A DNA stretch of 18,538 bases from Prolixibacteraceae bacterium (GCA_016788685.1 JAEUSS010000594.1:1-18538); one strand, 5' to 3'; numbered from the stretch's first letter, positions 7,035-15,989 are shown. The notes: generated from the letters alone by a model not told the origin. Program-made: numbers and translations.

Positions 7035-9452
7035 TTATTCGTTTCGCAGCGCCTCTACCGGATTCTGTGTTGCTGCTTTCCAGCTTTGCCAGCCGATAGT
7101 AGCCATAGCAATGGCTATGGTAACAACACCTCCAAGCGGGTAAATCCATAAACCGATGTCGGCCCGAAAAGCGTAATTTGCCAGCCAGTTTTTCATCACC
7201 AGGTACGAGATCGGTGTTGATAGTGTCAATGCGATGATAATCAGTGTGATAATCTCTTTTGAGAAAAGAATGATAATATTTCCGGGCTGAGCACCGAGTA
7301 CTTTTCTCACTCCCACTTCCTTGGTCTTTTTTGATGCGGTAAATGCTGCCAATGCCCACAAGCCAAGTCCTGAAATAAAGAATGCGAGTGCGGTGAAAAT
7401 GCCGATAATATAACCAAATCGTTTGTCTGCTTTATATTGATTGTTGAAGAAGCTGTCGAGGAAAAAGTAATCGAAACTTGATTCGGTGAAGTAGGCCTGC
7501 CAACGACTTCGGATGATATTCAATACTGAATCGTAGTCTTTTTTTGCTGTTTTTACCGCAATAAAACGAGGATTAATCCAGCTTATCCGACCGTTGTACA
7601 AGAACATGACCGGAGTGTAGGCATTGCCCAATCCGCGTTGATGCCAGTTTTTTACAACCCCGATAATGGAGACAGGCTCTGTTTCGCCTTCAAGCATTAC
7701 CCGTTGTCCGATAGCTTCTTCGGGGGTGCTGATACCCAAAGAAGCCAATGCGGCTTCGTTTACGAGCAAATGTTCGCGCTCGTTCCCGAATCCTTTCCGG
7801 AACGAGCGACCTGCCAGTAGTTTTAACCCGAAAGTCTCGACAAAACGGTCATCGACGGTCAGCATCTCGTACAGGCGGCTTTGATCGGAGTTGTTTCCCT
7901 GTAACTGGTTCGAAGCGAACATTGCCACTTCCATTCCGGGAACAGCTCCGGTCAGAGTAACCGAACTGATTGCGGGGTCCTGCTTCAGGTTTTCGGCAAA
8001 CAGGGTTACCTGATTATTTAAATCTGCGCGGCTAACCGGGAACTTCAGGATGATAGTCTGATCGACATCAAAACCCAAATCCTGTTCCTGCATAAATTTC
8101 ACCTGCTTGTAAACAATGAAAGTTCCGCAGATCAGAAACAATGATGCTGCAAACTGGAAAACTACTAAGATACGGCGGGTTGTCCCGGCTGAACCCGAAT
8201 TGAAATAGTTCCCTTTCAGGATAACCGAAGGTTTAATTTTGGTCATGATGAAAGCCGGATAAAATCCGGAAAGCAAGATACCGGATGCCAGCACTGCAAT
8301 TGACGAAATCCAGAAAACTGGTTGCCTGATGACAAACAGGTCAATATTTTCGCCGGTTAACTGATTGAAAGCGGGTTTCAGGATGACAACCAAAAGCCCG
8401 GCAAAAAGAATTGCTGCCAGGTTAATTAATCCGGACTCGATTAAATATTGCCTGATCAGTTGAATGCGAAAAGCCCCGGCAACTTTGCGGATTCCGATAT
8501 CTTTGGCACGTTCCATCGCACGGGCAGTAGTCAGGTTTATATAATTAATCCATGCGGTAAGCAGAATGACAAAGGTGATGATGATCAGTGTGATCAGTGA
8601 TTTTTTGTTCCCTTTCAGCTCCCTTTCATATTGTTTGGGAGGTGCCAGATGAATTTGCTTAAGGGGAACCAGTGAGACTGACCAGGTTTTGTTCTTCAGA
8701 GCTTGCTCTGTCTTGTATTTTTCGGCCATCGCCGGGAATTGATTTTCGATTTCCTTCGGGTCTTTGGAAGGTGACAAGAGCAGATAAGTGTATGCTTCGT
8801 GCATGTACCAGAACTCTTTCAGGTAATTAGGCAGAGTTTCGTAAGCGATGAGGTAATTGAACCGGATGTGGGAATTTGCCGGAAAATTTTCCAGTACTCC
8901 GGTTACTTCGCAATCGTAAAATGTGGTTCCGAAGGCAAAAGTCATTAGTTTGCCCAAGGGATTTGCTCCTTTGAAGAAACGACGGGCAACATCTTCGGTA
9001 ATAACAACTGTATTGGGCCTTTTGAGCTGATCGTCGACCGCCCCTTCTTTCAATTTAAAGTCGAAGACAGAAAAGAACGAAGGAGATGTGTAGGCAATTC
9101 CGTTTTCGCGGCTTCGCTTTTCCTGGTACGAAACTGTTTGTTCCGGATTGTGAACACCTATCCTGACAAAGTCATCTATTCCTGTCATTTCTTTGCTTAT
9201 AGCGCTTCCATAGCCAAACGAGCTGGTTGCCCATTCATCGGTAAGGCGGTTACCTTCGTAAAAGCGGCTTTCGACCCGGTAAATCCGGTCTTTTTTCAGA
9301 TGCATCTGATCGAAGCTGAATTCGAAAACAACATAGTTGATAATCAGGATCGAAATGGCCATGCCAACGGCAAGTCCCAAAATATTGATTATGGAAAGCA
9401 GTTTGTTTTTCTTCTGGGTTCTTAAAACCATTTTCAGGTAGTATTGCAGCAT
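7035..9452 (-). CDS. ABC transporter permease, duplicated FtsX/MacB type (second of pair)
   Basis: An 805-residue inner-membrane permease with two FtsX-like halves. Predicted membrane segments: about 19-42, 285-307, 340-362, 385-405, then 430-450, 682-705, 735-755 and 770-790. Two large periplasmic MacB-PCD-like regions lie between segments 1-2 and 5-6. Each half carries a coupling-type motif after a membrane helix (IGIRKVAGA and VGVRKVLGA). The C-terminus WQSWKAATQNPVEALR is shared almost exactly with its upstream neighbour, so the two are tandem paralogs. It needs an ATPase partner, presumably the one encoded upstream. In Bacteroidota this family is usually annotated as antimicrobial-peptide or macrolide-type export, but the substrate here is unknown. 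It starts 45 nt after the preceding permease and is the last gene of the operon. Confidence 0.9.
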   Translation of the reverse strand: MLQYYLKMVLRTQKKNKLLSIINILGLAVGMAISILIINYVVFEFSFDQMHLKKDRIYRVESRFYEGNRLTDEWATSSFGYGSAISKEMTGIDDFVRIGVHNPEQTVSYQEKRSRENGIAYTSPSFFSVFDFKLKEGAVDDQLKRPNTVVITEDVARRFFKGANPLGKLMTFAFGTTFYDCEVTGVLENFPANSHIRFNYLIAYETLPNYLKEFWYMHEAYTYLLLSPSKDPKEIENQFPAMAEKYKTEQALKNKTWSVSLVPLKQIHLAPPKQYERELKGNKKSLITLIIITFVILLTAWINYINLTTARAMERAKDIGIRKVAGAFRIQLIRQYLIESGLINLAAILFAGLLVVILKPAFNQLTGENIDLFVIRQPVFWISSIAVLASGILLSGFYPAFIMTKIKPSVILKGNYFNSGSAGTTRRILVVFQFAASLFLICGTFIVYKQVKFMQEQDLGFDVDQTIILKFPVSRADLNNQVTLFAENLKQDPAISSVTLTGAVPGMEVAMFASNQLQGNNSDQSRLYEMLTVDDRFVETFGLKLLAGRSFRKGFGNEREHLLVNEAALASLGISTPEEAIGQRVMLEGETEPVSIIGVVKNWHQRGLGNAYTPVMFLYNGRISWINPRFIAVKTAKKDYDSVLNIIRSRWQAYFTESSFDYFFLDSFFNNQYKADKRFGYIIGIFTALAFFISGLGLWALAAFTASKKTKEVGVRKVLGAQPGNIIILFSKEIITLIIIALTLSTPISYLVMKNWLANYAFRADIGLWIYPLGGVVTIAIAMATIGWQSWKAATQNPVEALRNE

Positions 9453-9497
9453 TTTCTCTGGTGTTTAAAGGTTCATTGAATACTTTTATGTGCCTGA

Positions 9498-11912
9498 TTA
9501 TTCATACCTAAGTGCCTCCACCGGGTTTCGCGTTGCCGCTTTCCAACTTTGCCAGCTCACCGTGAGCAGTGCAATGGCCAGTGCCAACAAGCCAGCCAGG
9601 GCAAAAATCCAGACATCAACACTGGTTTGCATGGCGAAGTTGCCAAGCCAGTTTTTCATGATCCACCAGGCAGGCAGAACTGCCCCTGCAAAACCAACCA
9701 TCACCAAAATCAGACACGACCGGTTCAGCATGAAGACAATGGCGGCATTGCCTGCCCCGTTCACTTTTCGGATACCGATTTCCTTGGTCTTTTTGCGCGA
9801 GGCAAACAACGAAAGGGCAAATAATCCCAGACAAGCGATGAATATGGTGAGCGAAGAAAAGATCCCGAACACTTTACCGAAACGAATATTCGACTGGTAC
9901 TGACGGTTAAAAAACTCATCAACAAAGAAATAATCGAACGACGATTCGGGAAACAGACTTGCCCATTTATCCGATAAACCGGCCAATGTTTGTTCCGGAT
10001 TCCCACTGATTTTTACTGAAATAAATTTCGAAGGAAGCCAGGGAATGGTTCCCTGATACACAAAAATGATTGGCAGAAATGCCTTTTCGGGCGACTGCTG
10101 ATGGAAATTATTAACCACCCCGACAACTTCCATCGGGCGCGACGAATCGACCACCAGCTGTTGACCGATCGCTTCCTCAGCCGAAGCAAAACCGAAATAC
10201 CGCGCAGCTTCTTCATTCAGCATCAGCTTCTGACGGTCGTCGCCAAACGATTCAGCGATAGCCCTTCCGGCTAAAACATTTAGCCCGTAGGTTGAAATAA
10301 AATCGAAATCGACCGGATAAAACTGCAACAACTGATCTTTCTGATTGGCCGCCCCCTGACGTCGCACCGGAGCGTAATTGGCCACCTCCATTCCGGGAAT
10401 CACTCCTGATAAACAGGAAATCTCTACGCCAGGCAAATTGCGAACGTCTTTGCGGAACAAATCAATTTTTTGCATGTAATTCTCCGTTTGTCCCGGGAAT
10501 TTAATTGCGAGCGTTTGCGCTGTTTCGTATCCCAGCGATTGGTTTCGCATAAAACTGATTTGTTTGAAAACGAGAATGGTCACAGCAATCAGTACGATGG
10601 ATGCTGAAAACTGAAAACACACCAGTACTTTTCGGCTCCATCCGCTTTCGCGGGGCATCCCCCTTCCGTTTACCAGCGACGAAGGTTTAATGCGGCGCAG
10701 CAACCACTGCGGCGCAAAACCTGTAAGTGCAATTCCCAATGTCAATACGCCTACAAATGGAAGCCAGAACATGCTCTGCGTCAAAATATCAAAAGGAACA
10801 AGCTGTCCGGTGAGTCGGTTAAATAATGGCAAACACAACCAGGCGGCTACAACAGAAATGGCAACTGCAAACAGATTTGTTACCAACGAATCGCTGATAA
10901 ACATATTCAATAAACTTCCGGCACTCGCTCCGGATAGTTTTCTAATCGTATATTCCTTTATCCTCTCGGTGGCCACGGCTGTGGATAAGTTCACATAGTT
11001 GAACCACGCGATCACCAGCAAAGCCACGGCAATCACGGCCAATACATATACGTTTGTGCTGTTTCCTTTTACTTCCCGTTCGTACGGTTTTTGTGGCGCA
11101 AAATGGATGTCGCGCAGGGGCAACATGGCCAGTTGCATGCTTTTCGAATTCATCCGTGCCGAGGTGGTATATTTTTCCGAAATCAGAGCAAACTGATTCT
11201 CGACAGACTTGGGCGAAACTCCCGGCCGCAGCAATGCATAGGTGTAAACTCCGTAAATGGGCCAGAAATCACGAATCCACTGAGGCAGGGTTGTCCACGA
11301 AATATAAAAATCGAAATGCAAATGCGAATTGGCGGGGATGTCATCCAAAACACCCGTCACTTCACATTTTGCCACACTATTTTCAGTTTTGAAAGTTAGC
11401 ACTTTTCCCATTGGGTCGCCGTTCCCAAAATATTTGGCAGCCATCGATTGGGTAATCACCACCGTATTGGGATTGGAAAGTGCCTGTTCTGTGTTTCCTT
11501 TCAAAAGCGGAAACGAAAACAGCCGAAAAAACGAAGGTTCGGTATAACAACAATTGTACTCGCGGTAATGCGTATCGCCAACCGATACAATATTTTCGGT
11601 TTGAGGGCGCTGCACGGTAACCCGCACCAAATCCTCGATTCCGGTCAGTTCATCGCGCATAGCAGTTGCACAGCCAAACGGAGTAGAAGCCCAATGATCA
11701 GTCAATACTCCTTCGTCGTAGATCTTACTTTCAACCCGATAGATACGATCAGCGTGTTGATGGAATACATCGAAACGTGTTTCGTGCCACAGGTAATTCA
11801 CGATCAGGAAAAATGAAGTCATACTGATGCACAAGCCCATCAGGTTAACGATACTTGTTAGTTTTGACTGGCGCATCCGCCGGATAGTTAGTTGCAGGTT
11901 TTTTCGAAACAT
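9498..11912 (-). CDS. ABC transporter permease, duplicated FtsX/MacB type (first of pair)
   Basis: An 804-residue permease, full length and intact, with the same architecture as the next gene: one N-terminal membrane helix (about 19-42), a large periplasmic domain, three helices, a fourth near 430-450, a second periplasmic domain, and three C-terminal helices. Shared landmarks with the paralog include IYRVESK, NTVVIT, FPANSHxxF-like and VPGMEVA motifs, the RKVNGA coupling motif and the C-terminal NPVEALR. Differences run along the whole length, so the duplication is old. It could pair with its paralog as a heterodimer or act separately with the same ATPase. A possible internal promoter lies in the 113-nt gap upstream. 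Confidence 0.9.
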   Translation of the reverse strand: MFRKNLQLTIRRMRQSKLTSIVNLMGLCISMTSFFLIVNYLWHETRFDVFHQHADRIYRVESKIYDEGVLTDHWASTPFGCATAMRDELTGIEDLVRVTVQRPQTENIVSVGDTHYREYNCCYTEPSFFRLFSFPLLKGNTEQALSNPNTVVITQSMAAKYFGNGDPMGKVLTFKTENSVAKCEVTGVLDDIPANSHLHFDFYISWTTLPQWIRDFWPIYGVYTYALLRPGVSPKSVENQFALISEKYTTSARMNSKSMQLAMLPLRDIHFAPQKPYEREVKGNSTNVYVLAVIAVALLVIAWFNYVNLSTAVATERIKEYTIRKLSGASAGSLLNMFISDSLVTNLFAVAISVVAAWLCLPLFNRLTGQLVPFDILTQSMFWLPFVGVLTLGIALTGFAPQWLLRRIKPSSLVNGRGMPRESGWSRKVLVCFQFSASIVLIAVTILVFKQISFMRNQSLGYETAQTLAIKFPGQTENYMQKIDLFRKDVRNLPGVEISCLSGVIPGMEVANYAPVRRQGAANQKDQLLQFYPVDFDFISTYGLNVLAGRAIAESFGDDRQKLMLNEEAARYFGFASAEEAIGQQLVVDSSRPMEVVGVVNNFHQQSPEKAFLPIIFVYQGTIPWLPSKFISVKISGNPEQTLAGLSDKWASLFPESSFDYFFVDEFFNRQYQSNIRFGKVFGIFSSLTIFIACLGLFALSLFASRKKTKEIGIRKVNGAGNAAIVFMLNRSCLILVMVGFAGAVLPAWWIMKNWLGNFAMQTSVDVWIFALAGLLALAIALLTVSWQSWKAATRNPVEALRYE

Positions 11913-11946
11913 GAGAAAAATTGAATTAGGTAATGTTACATCCCAC

Positions 11947-11964
11947 GCATGAAAGCGATCATGC
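11947..11964. repeat. Small inverted repeat between ATPase and first permease
   Basis: GCATGA (11947-11952) and TCATGC (11959-11964) form a perfect 6-bp dyad with a 6-nt centre. It lies in the 113-nt gap between the ATPase stop and the permease start, which is long for this operon. No T-run follows on either strand, so it is not a clear terminator. It could be an operator or a small leader hairpin. Confidence 0.3.
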
Positions 11965-12001
11965 CTCCAGAAGTCTTATGGATGAACTAATCATGTGTAA
12001 C

Positions 12002-12009
12002 CAAACATA
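12002..12009 (-). promoter_or_regulatory. Possible Bacteroidota -7 element for the permease pair
   Basis: On the minus strand the sequence TATGTTTG is an exact match to the Bacteroidota -7 consensus TAnnTTTG, about 90 nt upstream of the first permease start. The nearest -33-like CTTG lies 24 nt further upstream, longer than the usual 19-21, so this is a weak case for an internal promoter that would let the permeases be expressed apart from the upstream genes. Confidence 0.25.
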
Positions 12010-12025
12010 TTTTTATATCATTACT

Positions 12026-12724
12026 CTAGATCAGCAAGTCTGCCATTTGCTTTTTCACTTCTTCCGTAATTACCTGACCGTCGAATAAATTGATGACCCG
12101 GTGTGCAAATTCAGAGTCGTGCATCGAGTGAGTCACCATCACAATGGTGGTTCCTTCGCGGTTGAGTTCGGTAAGCAGGTTCATCACTTCCAGACCGTTT
12201 TTTGAGTCGAGGTTACCGGTAGGCTCATCGGCGAGGATCAGTTTCGGGTTGGCAACCACGGCACGGGCAATGGCTACACGTTGTTGCTGACCGCCGGATA
12301 ATTGTTGCGGGAAATGTTTTTTGCGGTGACTGATCTGCATGCGTTCCAGCACCTTTTCGACCATTTCTTTGCGCTCTTTGGTACTTAATTTCAGGTAAAT
12401 AAGCGGAAGCTCTACATTTTCATACACGTTCAGCTCGTCGATCAGGTTAAAACTCTGGAACACGAAGCCGATGTTGCCTTTGCGGAGTATCGTCCGGTTG
12501 CGTTCTTTGTAACCGCCAACTTCCTTACCATCGAAATAATACTCGCCCTTAGTTGGGTTGTCTAACAAGCCGATAATGTTAAGCAAGGTTGACTTGCCGC
12601 AACCCGAAGGCCCCATGATGGCTACAAATTCGCCCTTCTGAATGTGAAGGTTCACGTTGTTCAACGCACTGGTTTCGATCTCTTCCGTGCGGAATACTTT
12701 GTTGAGATTTACTGTTCGTATCAT
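12026..12724 (-). CDS. ABC transporter ATP-binding protein (MacB/LolD type)
   Basis: A 232-residue cytoplasmic ATPase that should power the two permeases. From the chosen Met at 12724: Walker [10 protein letters not shown] 38-46, Q-loop Gln90, signature LSGGQQQR 142-149, Walker B ILADEP 163-168, D-loop NLD 171-173, H-loop His199. All key residues are present and the length fits the LolD/MacB-N group. The open frame extends 16 codons further upstream, but that part is inside the inverted-repeat cassette and not family-like. [11 protein letters not shown] is the typical beginning, so 12724 is the better start. Only 9 nt separate it from the cassette end. Confidence 0.93.
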   Translation of the reverse strand: MIRTVNLNKVFRTEEIETSALNNVNLHIQKGEFVAIMGPSGCGKSTLLNIIGLLDNPTKGEYYFDGKEVGGYKERNRTILRKGNIGFVFQSFNLIDELNVYENVELPLIYLKLSTKERKEMVEKVLERMQISHRKKHFPQQLSGGQQQRVAIARAVVANPKLILADEPTGNLDSKNGLEVMNLLTELNREGTTIVMVTHSMHDSEFAHRVINLFDGQVITEEVKKQMADLLI

Positions 12725-12733
12725 GAATAAAGT

Positions 12734-13235
12734 GGAAAAGGGAGAAGGGAGACCGAAAACCGGAAGTGGCATCGGTGCCTTTCCCAGGTTACTAACTAAA
12801 TCGTTCTTTTCTGATTTTGATTAAATTGTATAATTGTGCTGATATTCTTTTTGTGCTTTCAAATAATGACTGATAATCGGATTCGCTTAGGAATCCCAAT
12901 TTAAAAGCTATCAATAATTGGGTGCGAACTTCTCCTGCTGATCCTTTGGCTATAAACAGAAACTGTATAAACTCCTTATTGTATTGTCTTTCAAATCCTT
13001 CAGCAATGTTTGATGGAACGGAAACTGAGGCCCTGCAAATTTGATCTTTGAGAGAATAATCTTTACACCCCTGAAATTTGGAGTAAATATCCACGCTTAA
13101 CGAAATGGCATTTTGCCAAACTTCAAGATCCTCAAATTTCTCAATTTTTGTTGTCATAAAACATATATTTAAGTTATAAGCCTAAAGTTATGAAGTTTGC
13201 CCCATTTCTTTTCCTTTCTCCGTTCTCCCTTTTCC
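12734..13235. mobile_element. Putative cassette with 19-nt imperfect terminal inverted repeats carrying the four-helix-bundle gene
   Basis: The four-helix gene is flanked by inverted arms at 12734-12752 and 13217-13235, which pair at 18 of 19 positions, including 13 contiguous (GGAAAAGGGAGAA against TTCTCCCTTTTCC). The cassette is about 502 bp. It begins 6 nt after the adaptor stop codon (minus strand) and ends 9 nt before the ATPase start, interrupting an otherwise standard adaptor-ATPase-permease order. No target-site duplication is visible and there is no transposase. In the operon mRNA the arms would form a stem with the gene in the loop, which recalls the intervening sequences of 23S rRNA that carry the same protein family. 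That it is a mobile unit is inference. Confidence 0.5.
12792..13157 (-). CDS. Four-helix-bundle protein (S23/IVS-encoded, Avd-related family)
   Basis: A 121-residue protein of the family first seen in intervening sequences of bacterial 23S rRNA and related to the Avd accessory protein of diversity-generating retroelements. Family landmarks: FEDLEVWQNAI at 8-18, the DQICRASVSVPSNIAEGFER core at 38-57, FIQFLFIAKGSAGEVRTQL at 63-81, and a closing helix around 101-115. It should form an all-helical pentamer-type bundle with a basic surface able to bind nucleic acid. The cellular role is not known, and nothing links it to export. It sits between the adaptor and ATPase genes inside purine/pyrimidine-rich inverted repeats. 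Two 7/8 matches to TAnnTTTG lie upstream, so it may have its own weak promoter. Confidence 0.88.
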   Translation of the reverse strand: MTTKIEKFEDLEVWQNAISLSVDIYSKFQGCKDYSLKDQICRASVSVPSNIAEGFERQYNKEFIQFLFIAKGSAGEVRTQLLIAFKLGFLSESDYQSLFESTKRISAQLYNLIKIRKERFS

Positions 13236-13242
13236 TTTCTCC
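13209..13242. repeat. Purine-tract direct repeat, 21-bp period, at the adaptor stop codon
   Basis: TTTTCCTTTCTCC occurs twice, at 13209-13221 and 13230-13242, separated by GTTCTCCC. On the minus (coding) strand this is a GGAGAAAGGAAAA tract. The second copy runs into the first base of the adaptor stop codon as read on the plus strand. It overlaps the right arm of the inverted repeat around the four-helix-bundle gene. Confidence 0.6.
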
Positions 13243-14498
13243 TATTTCATCACTATCCGGTCGTTCGTGCCGAACATTTCGTATCCTGAAGTTATCACTT
13301 TCTCTCCGGCCCGGAGTCCTTCAAGCACTTCATAATACTGAGGGTTTTGCTTGCCGATTTTAACCGGACGCTTTACGGCTTCGGTTTCGTCGGCATTGAG
13401 AACGAATACCCACTGACCGCCGGTACTCTGGAAAAATCCTCCGCGCGGAATCATCAGTGCCTTTTGTGATTCTCCCAATTCAAGCTTTACGTGATAGGTT
13501 TGACCGGTGCGCACGTTTTCAGGAGTCTTTCCTTCAAAAACCAGATCGATCTTGAACTGTCCTTCCCTGACATCGGGATATACTTTTTTCACCGTGAGGT
13601 TAAAACTGGTGCCATTGCGGTCGAGTGAGGCCTGAAGACCGCGGATTACCCGGTCAATGTAATGTTCGTCAATCTTGGCACTGACCTTGAAGTTGTCGAG
13701 CACGTTGATCTGTCCGATGCGCTGACCGCTGTTGATCGATTGCCCGATCTCGGCATCGAGCATACCCAGTTGCCCGTCGACCGGAGCTTTTACGTTCAGG
13801 TCGCCCAGCCGTTCGTGAACAAGGTCGAGCATCTGGCGCATTTTGTTCAGGTCGTTTTCCAGCGTAGTCATAGATGTTGCCCGAAGCATCGAGTCATTCT
13901 TTGCCTTGAGCTTGTTGATGTTCAGCAGGTGGGCTTCGTATTCGTAATCTTCTTTGGCCTGAAGATAGTCTTCTCTCGAAATCAGTTCCTCTTTGAAAAG
14001 AGTTTCGTATTGGGCAAAGGTGCGTTTCTTTCGGGTTAACTTGTATTCGCTGTCCAGAATATTGCGTTTCGACTGGATGAGTTCCGTTTCAAAGCTGATT
14101 CTTGTGTTGCGCAGGTAATTTTCTTTTTCGGCCAGAGCAGCCTCGCTGTTCAGAATCGTTTGGTAGAGCTGGCGGTTTTCGAGGCGAAGGATGACATCGC
14201 CTTTCTGAACAATGGCGCCTTCTTCGATAAATCGCTGCTCAACGGTTCCGCCTTCCATGGCATCCAGAAAGATGGTGGTTATTGGCTCCACCTGGCCGAT
14301 TACGGTGATGTAGTCGTTGAATATGCCCTCTTCGGCTGTGGCAAATGATAGTTTATCTTTTTCGGTCCTGAAGGCCGAAGAGTGATTACCAAAAGTCAGG
14401 TATACAATCAGAAATCCGAGCAATACTGCTGAAAGACTCCAGAAGATGTGCTTCTTGCGAATTCCTTTTTTCTTTTCAATTATTTTGTCCATTCCCAT
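13242..14498 (-). CDS. HlyD/RND-type periplasmic adaptor (membrane fusion protein)
   Basis: A 418-residue adaptor linking an inner-membrane ABC permease to a TolC-like channel. It has one N-terminal membrane segment (about 18-37) after a basic tail, the first half of a lipoyl/barrel-sandwich domain around residues 70-105 (GGTVEQRFIEEGAIVQKGD), a long coiled-coil hairpin at about 110-225, the second lipoyl half (VKAPVDGQLGMLDAEIGQ), then beta-barrel and membrane-proximal domains. Length and order are typical. Two starts are possible, at 14498 (MGM) and 14492 (MDK); the choice has no effect on function. It lies 81 nt downstream of the tolC-like gene and is probably co-transcribed with it. The four-helix-bundle cassette follows its stop codon. 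Confidence 0.92.
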   Translation of the reverse strand: MGMDKIIEKKKGIRKKHIFWSLSAVLLGFLIVYLTFGNHSSAFRTEKDKLSFATAEEGIFNDYITVIGQVEPITTIFLDAMEGGTVEQRFIEEGAIVQKGDVILRLENRQLYQTILNSEAALAEKENYLRNTRISFETELIQSKRNILDSEYKLTRKKRTFAQYETLFKEELISREDYLQAKEDYEYEAHLLNINKLKAKNDSMLRATSMTTLENDLNKMRQMLDLVHERLGDLNVKAPVDGQLGMLDAEIGQSINSGQRIGQINVLDNFKVSAKIDEHYIDRVIRGLQASLDRNGTSFNLTVKKVYPDVREGQFKIDLVFEGKTPENVRTGQTYHVKLELGESQKALMIPRGGFFQSTGGQWVFVLNADETEAVKRPVKIGKQNPQYYEVLEGLRAGEKVITSGYEMFGTNDRIVMK

Positions 14499-14579
14499 GG
14501 CTAAGAATTTAAAGCCCTTTGCAACTCACCGGAAATAAAAGTGTTTCGGGCATTTTTATTATTGTTGATTTATTCACTG

Positions 14580-15965
14580 TCACTGATTTCCCTCTCCGGT
14601 CTGGTTGTGAAGAAACACTGGCTTCCCGTCTTCCCAAAAACGTTTCCCTTTATAGAAATCCAGGATTCGTTTTTTCATTTCGCATGTCAGTTTTGCATTT
14701 AAAACCTGGCTGGAAGTATTTGCCATCCGGTTTTTAATCGTATAAAGTTCAACCGGGTTGATCATTCCCTGGTCAAACTTTCGTTGTGCCGCCTGGAAGG
14801 TCAGCGAGTCAGCCTTCATCTGTTTCTCAGCTTGCTGAAGTTCTTTCCAGGAGGCTGTCAGTTCGTTGCAGTTTTCTTCCATTTCGTATCGAACCGTTTG
14901 CCTGGCCATTTCGAGTTTCATCTGAGATTGTTCTGAAGCCAGTCTGGCAGACTTTACTTCAAACCTGACCGCGTTTTTGCTGAATATCGGAATGCTTAAG
15001 GTGGCTCCGGCAAACTGGCTCCGGTTGTTTTTAATTTGGTTGTTGAAAGAAATCACGCGTTTGTTTTCGTCTATGTCGGTTTCAGAGAACCCGGTGTTGT
15101 AGGCAGCCTGCAGCCTGACCGAAGGGAAAAATCCTGACTTGCTGATGTTTATGCGTGCCTGGCTGGCCTGCAATTCACTTTCGAACGACCGGATGTAGGG
15201 CGATTGAGCGATGTGTTGTTTAAACAGCTCAGGCAAATTGACCACGGCGTCGGCAGCAGCCGGATTACCCGTTGGAACGTCGAGTGAAATCTGTTGGTCC
15301 GTTGGTAAGTTCATCGCTTTTTTCAGGTAAATCCGGGATGAGGCAAGGTGGTTGGAAGTCTGGATACAGAATAATTCTTCCTTTTCAAGGTTTGCCTTTA
15401 CTTCCAGCAAGTCGGTCTGTGCCTTGAGCCCTGTTGTAACCAGCACCTGTGTTTTTTTTACGTTCAGTTCTGACAGGGCTTTCTGCTCATGGGCAATTTT
15501 CAGTAACTCGTCGAAGTAAACCACAGCGAAAAAGGCAGTCATCACGTCAAAAGCCAAATCATCAGTAGCATTAAGCCGGTTATTTTCGGCTATATCCTTC
15601 CTGAATTTCTGGTACCTGATTTGGTTCTGAAGCATTAGTCCGCGGAACAATTCGACTGATGCTCCCAGAGTGTAGGAGTTATTAAAGAAAGAAGTATGGA
15701 CGATTCCGTTGGTATTCGGATCAACTGAGCGGCCGTAATTCATTCCGGCATTAATCCCCGCGCCCACTGCGGGGAGCAGGTTCCATTTCGATCGGCGGTA
15801 ATCGGTCTCGGCAAGTTTTTCATCAATGGCGATATCCTGAAGTTGCAGATTATTTTCGATAGCGTAACGGATGCAGTCATTGAGTGTCCATTTTTTCTGG
15901 GCGCCTGACGGAAGGCTCATCAGGAATACAAACAGGAGAAATAAACTATTTTTCAAAGCGATCAT
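14580..15965 (-). CDS. TolC-family outer-membrane efflux protein
   Basis: A 461-residue outer-membrane channel, first gene of the exporter operon. A signal peptide covers 1-22 (SGA|Q). The mature start KWTLNDCIRYAIENNLQL is typical for the family, and two TolC-like helical repeats follow, with beta-strand regions near 85-105 (NNSYTLGASVELFRG) and about 300-325 (QFAGATLSIPIFSKN). The end is a polar tail. It pairs with the HlyD-like adaptor and the ABC permeases to give a tripartite exporter spanning both membranes. The start at 15965 gives a clean signal peptide, with about 14 nt of leader from the predicted sigma-54 start. Divergent from the response-regulator gene. Confidence 0.92.
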   Translation of the reverse strand: MIALKNSLFLLFVFLMSLPSGAQKKWTLNDCIRYAIENNLQLQDIAIDEKLAETDYRRSKWNLLPAVGAGINAGMNYGRSVDPNTNGIVHTSFFNNSYTLGASVELFRGLMLQNQIRYQKFRKDIAENNRLNATDDLAFDVMTAFFAVVYFDELLKIAHEQKALSELNVKKTQVLVTTGLKAQTDLLEVKANLEKEELFCIQTSNHLASSRIYLKKAMNLPTDQQISLDVPTGNPAAADAVVNLPELFKQHIAQSPYIRSFESELQASQARINISKSGFFPSVRLQAAYNTGFSETDIDENKRVISFNNQIKNNRSQFAGATLSIPIFSKNAVRFEVKSARLASEQSQMKLEMARQTVRYEMEENCNELTASWKELQQAEKQMKADSLTFQAAQRKFDQGMINPVELYTIKNRMANTSSQVLNAKLTCEMKKRILDFYKGKRFWEDGKPVFLHNQTGEGNQ

Positions 15966-15989
15966 TGTTTCGGTATTCGGGAGGTGGTG

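Noticed and set aside
11953..11968. Second possible sigma-54 site upstream of the first permease (minus strand TGGAGGCATGATCGCT)
   Set aside because: GG-N10-GC spacing is present, but only 3 of 7 positions of the -24 box match, so chance is likely.
12725..12772. Upstream start for the ABC ATPase (adds 16 residues)
   Set aside because: The extra residues derive from the cassette arm and are not typical; [11 protein letters not shown] is the family-like beginning.
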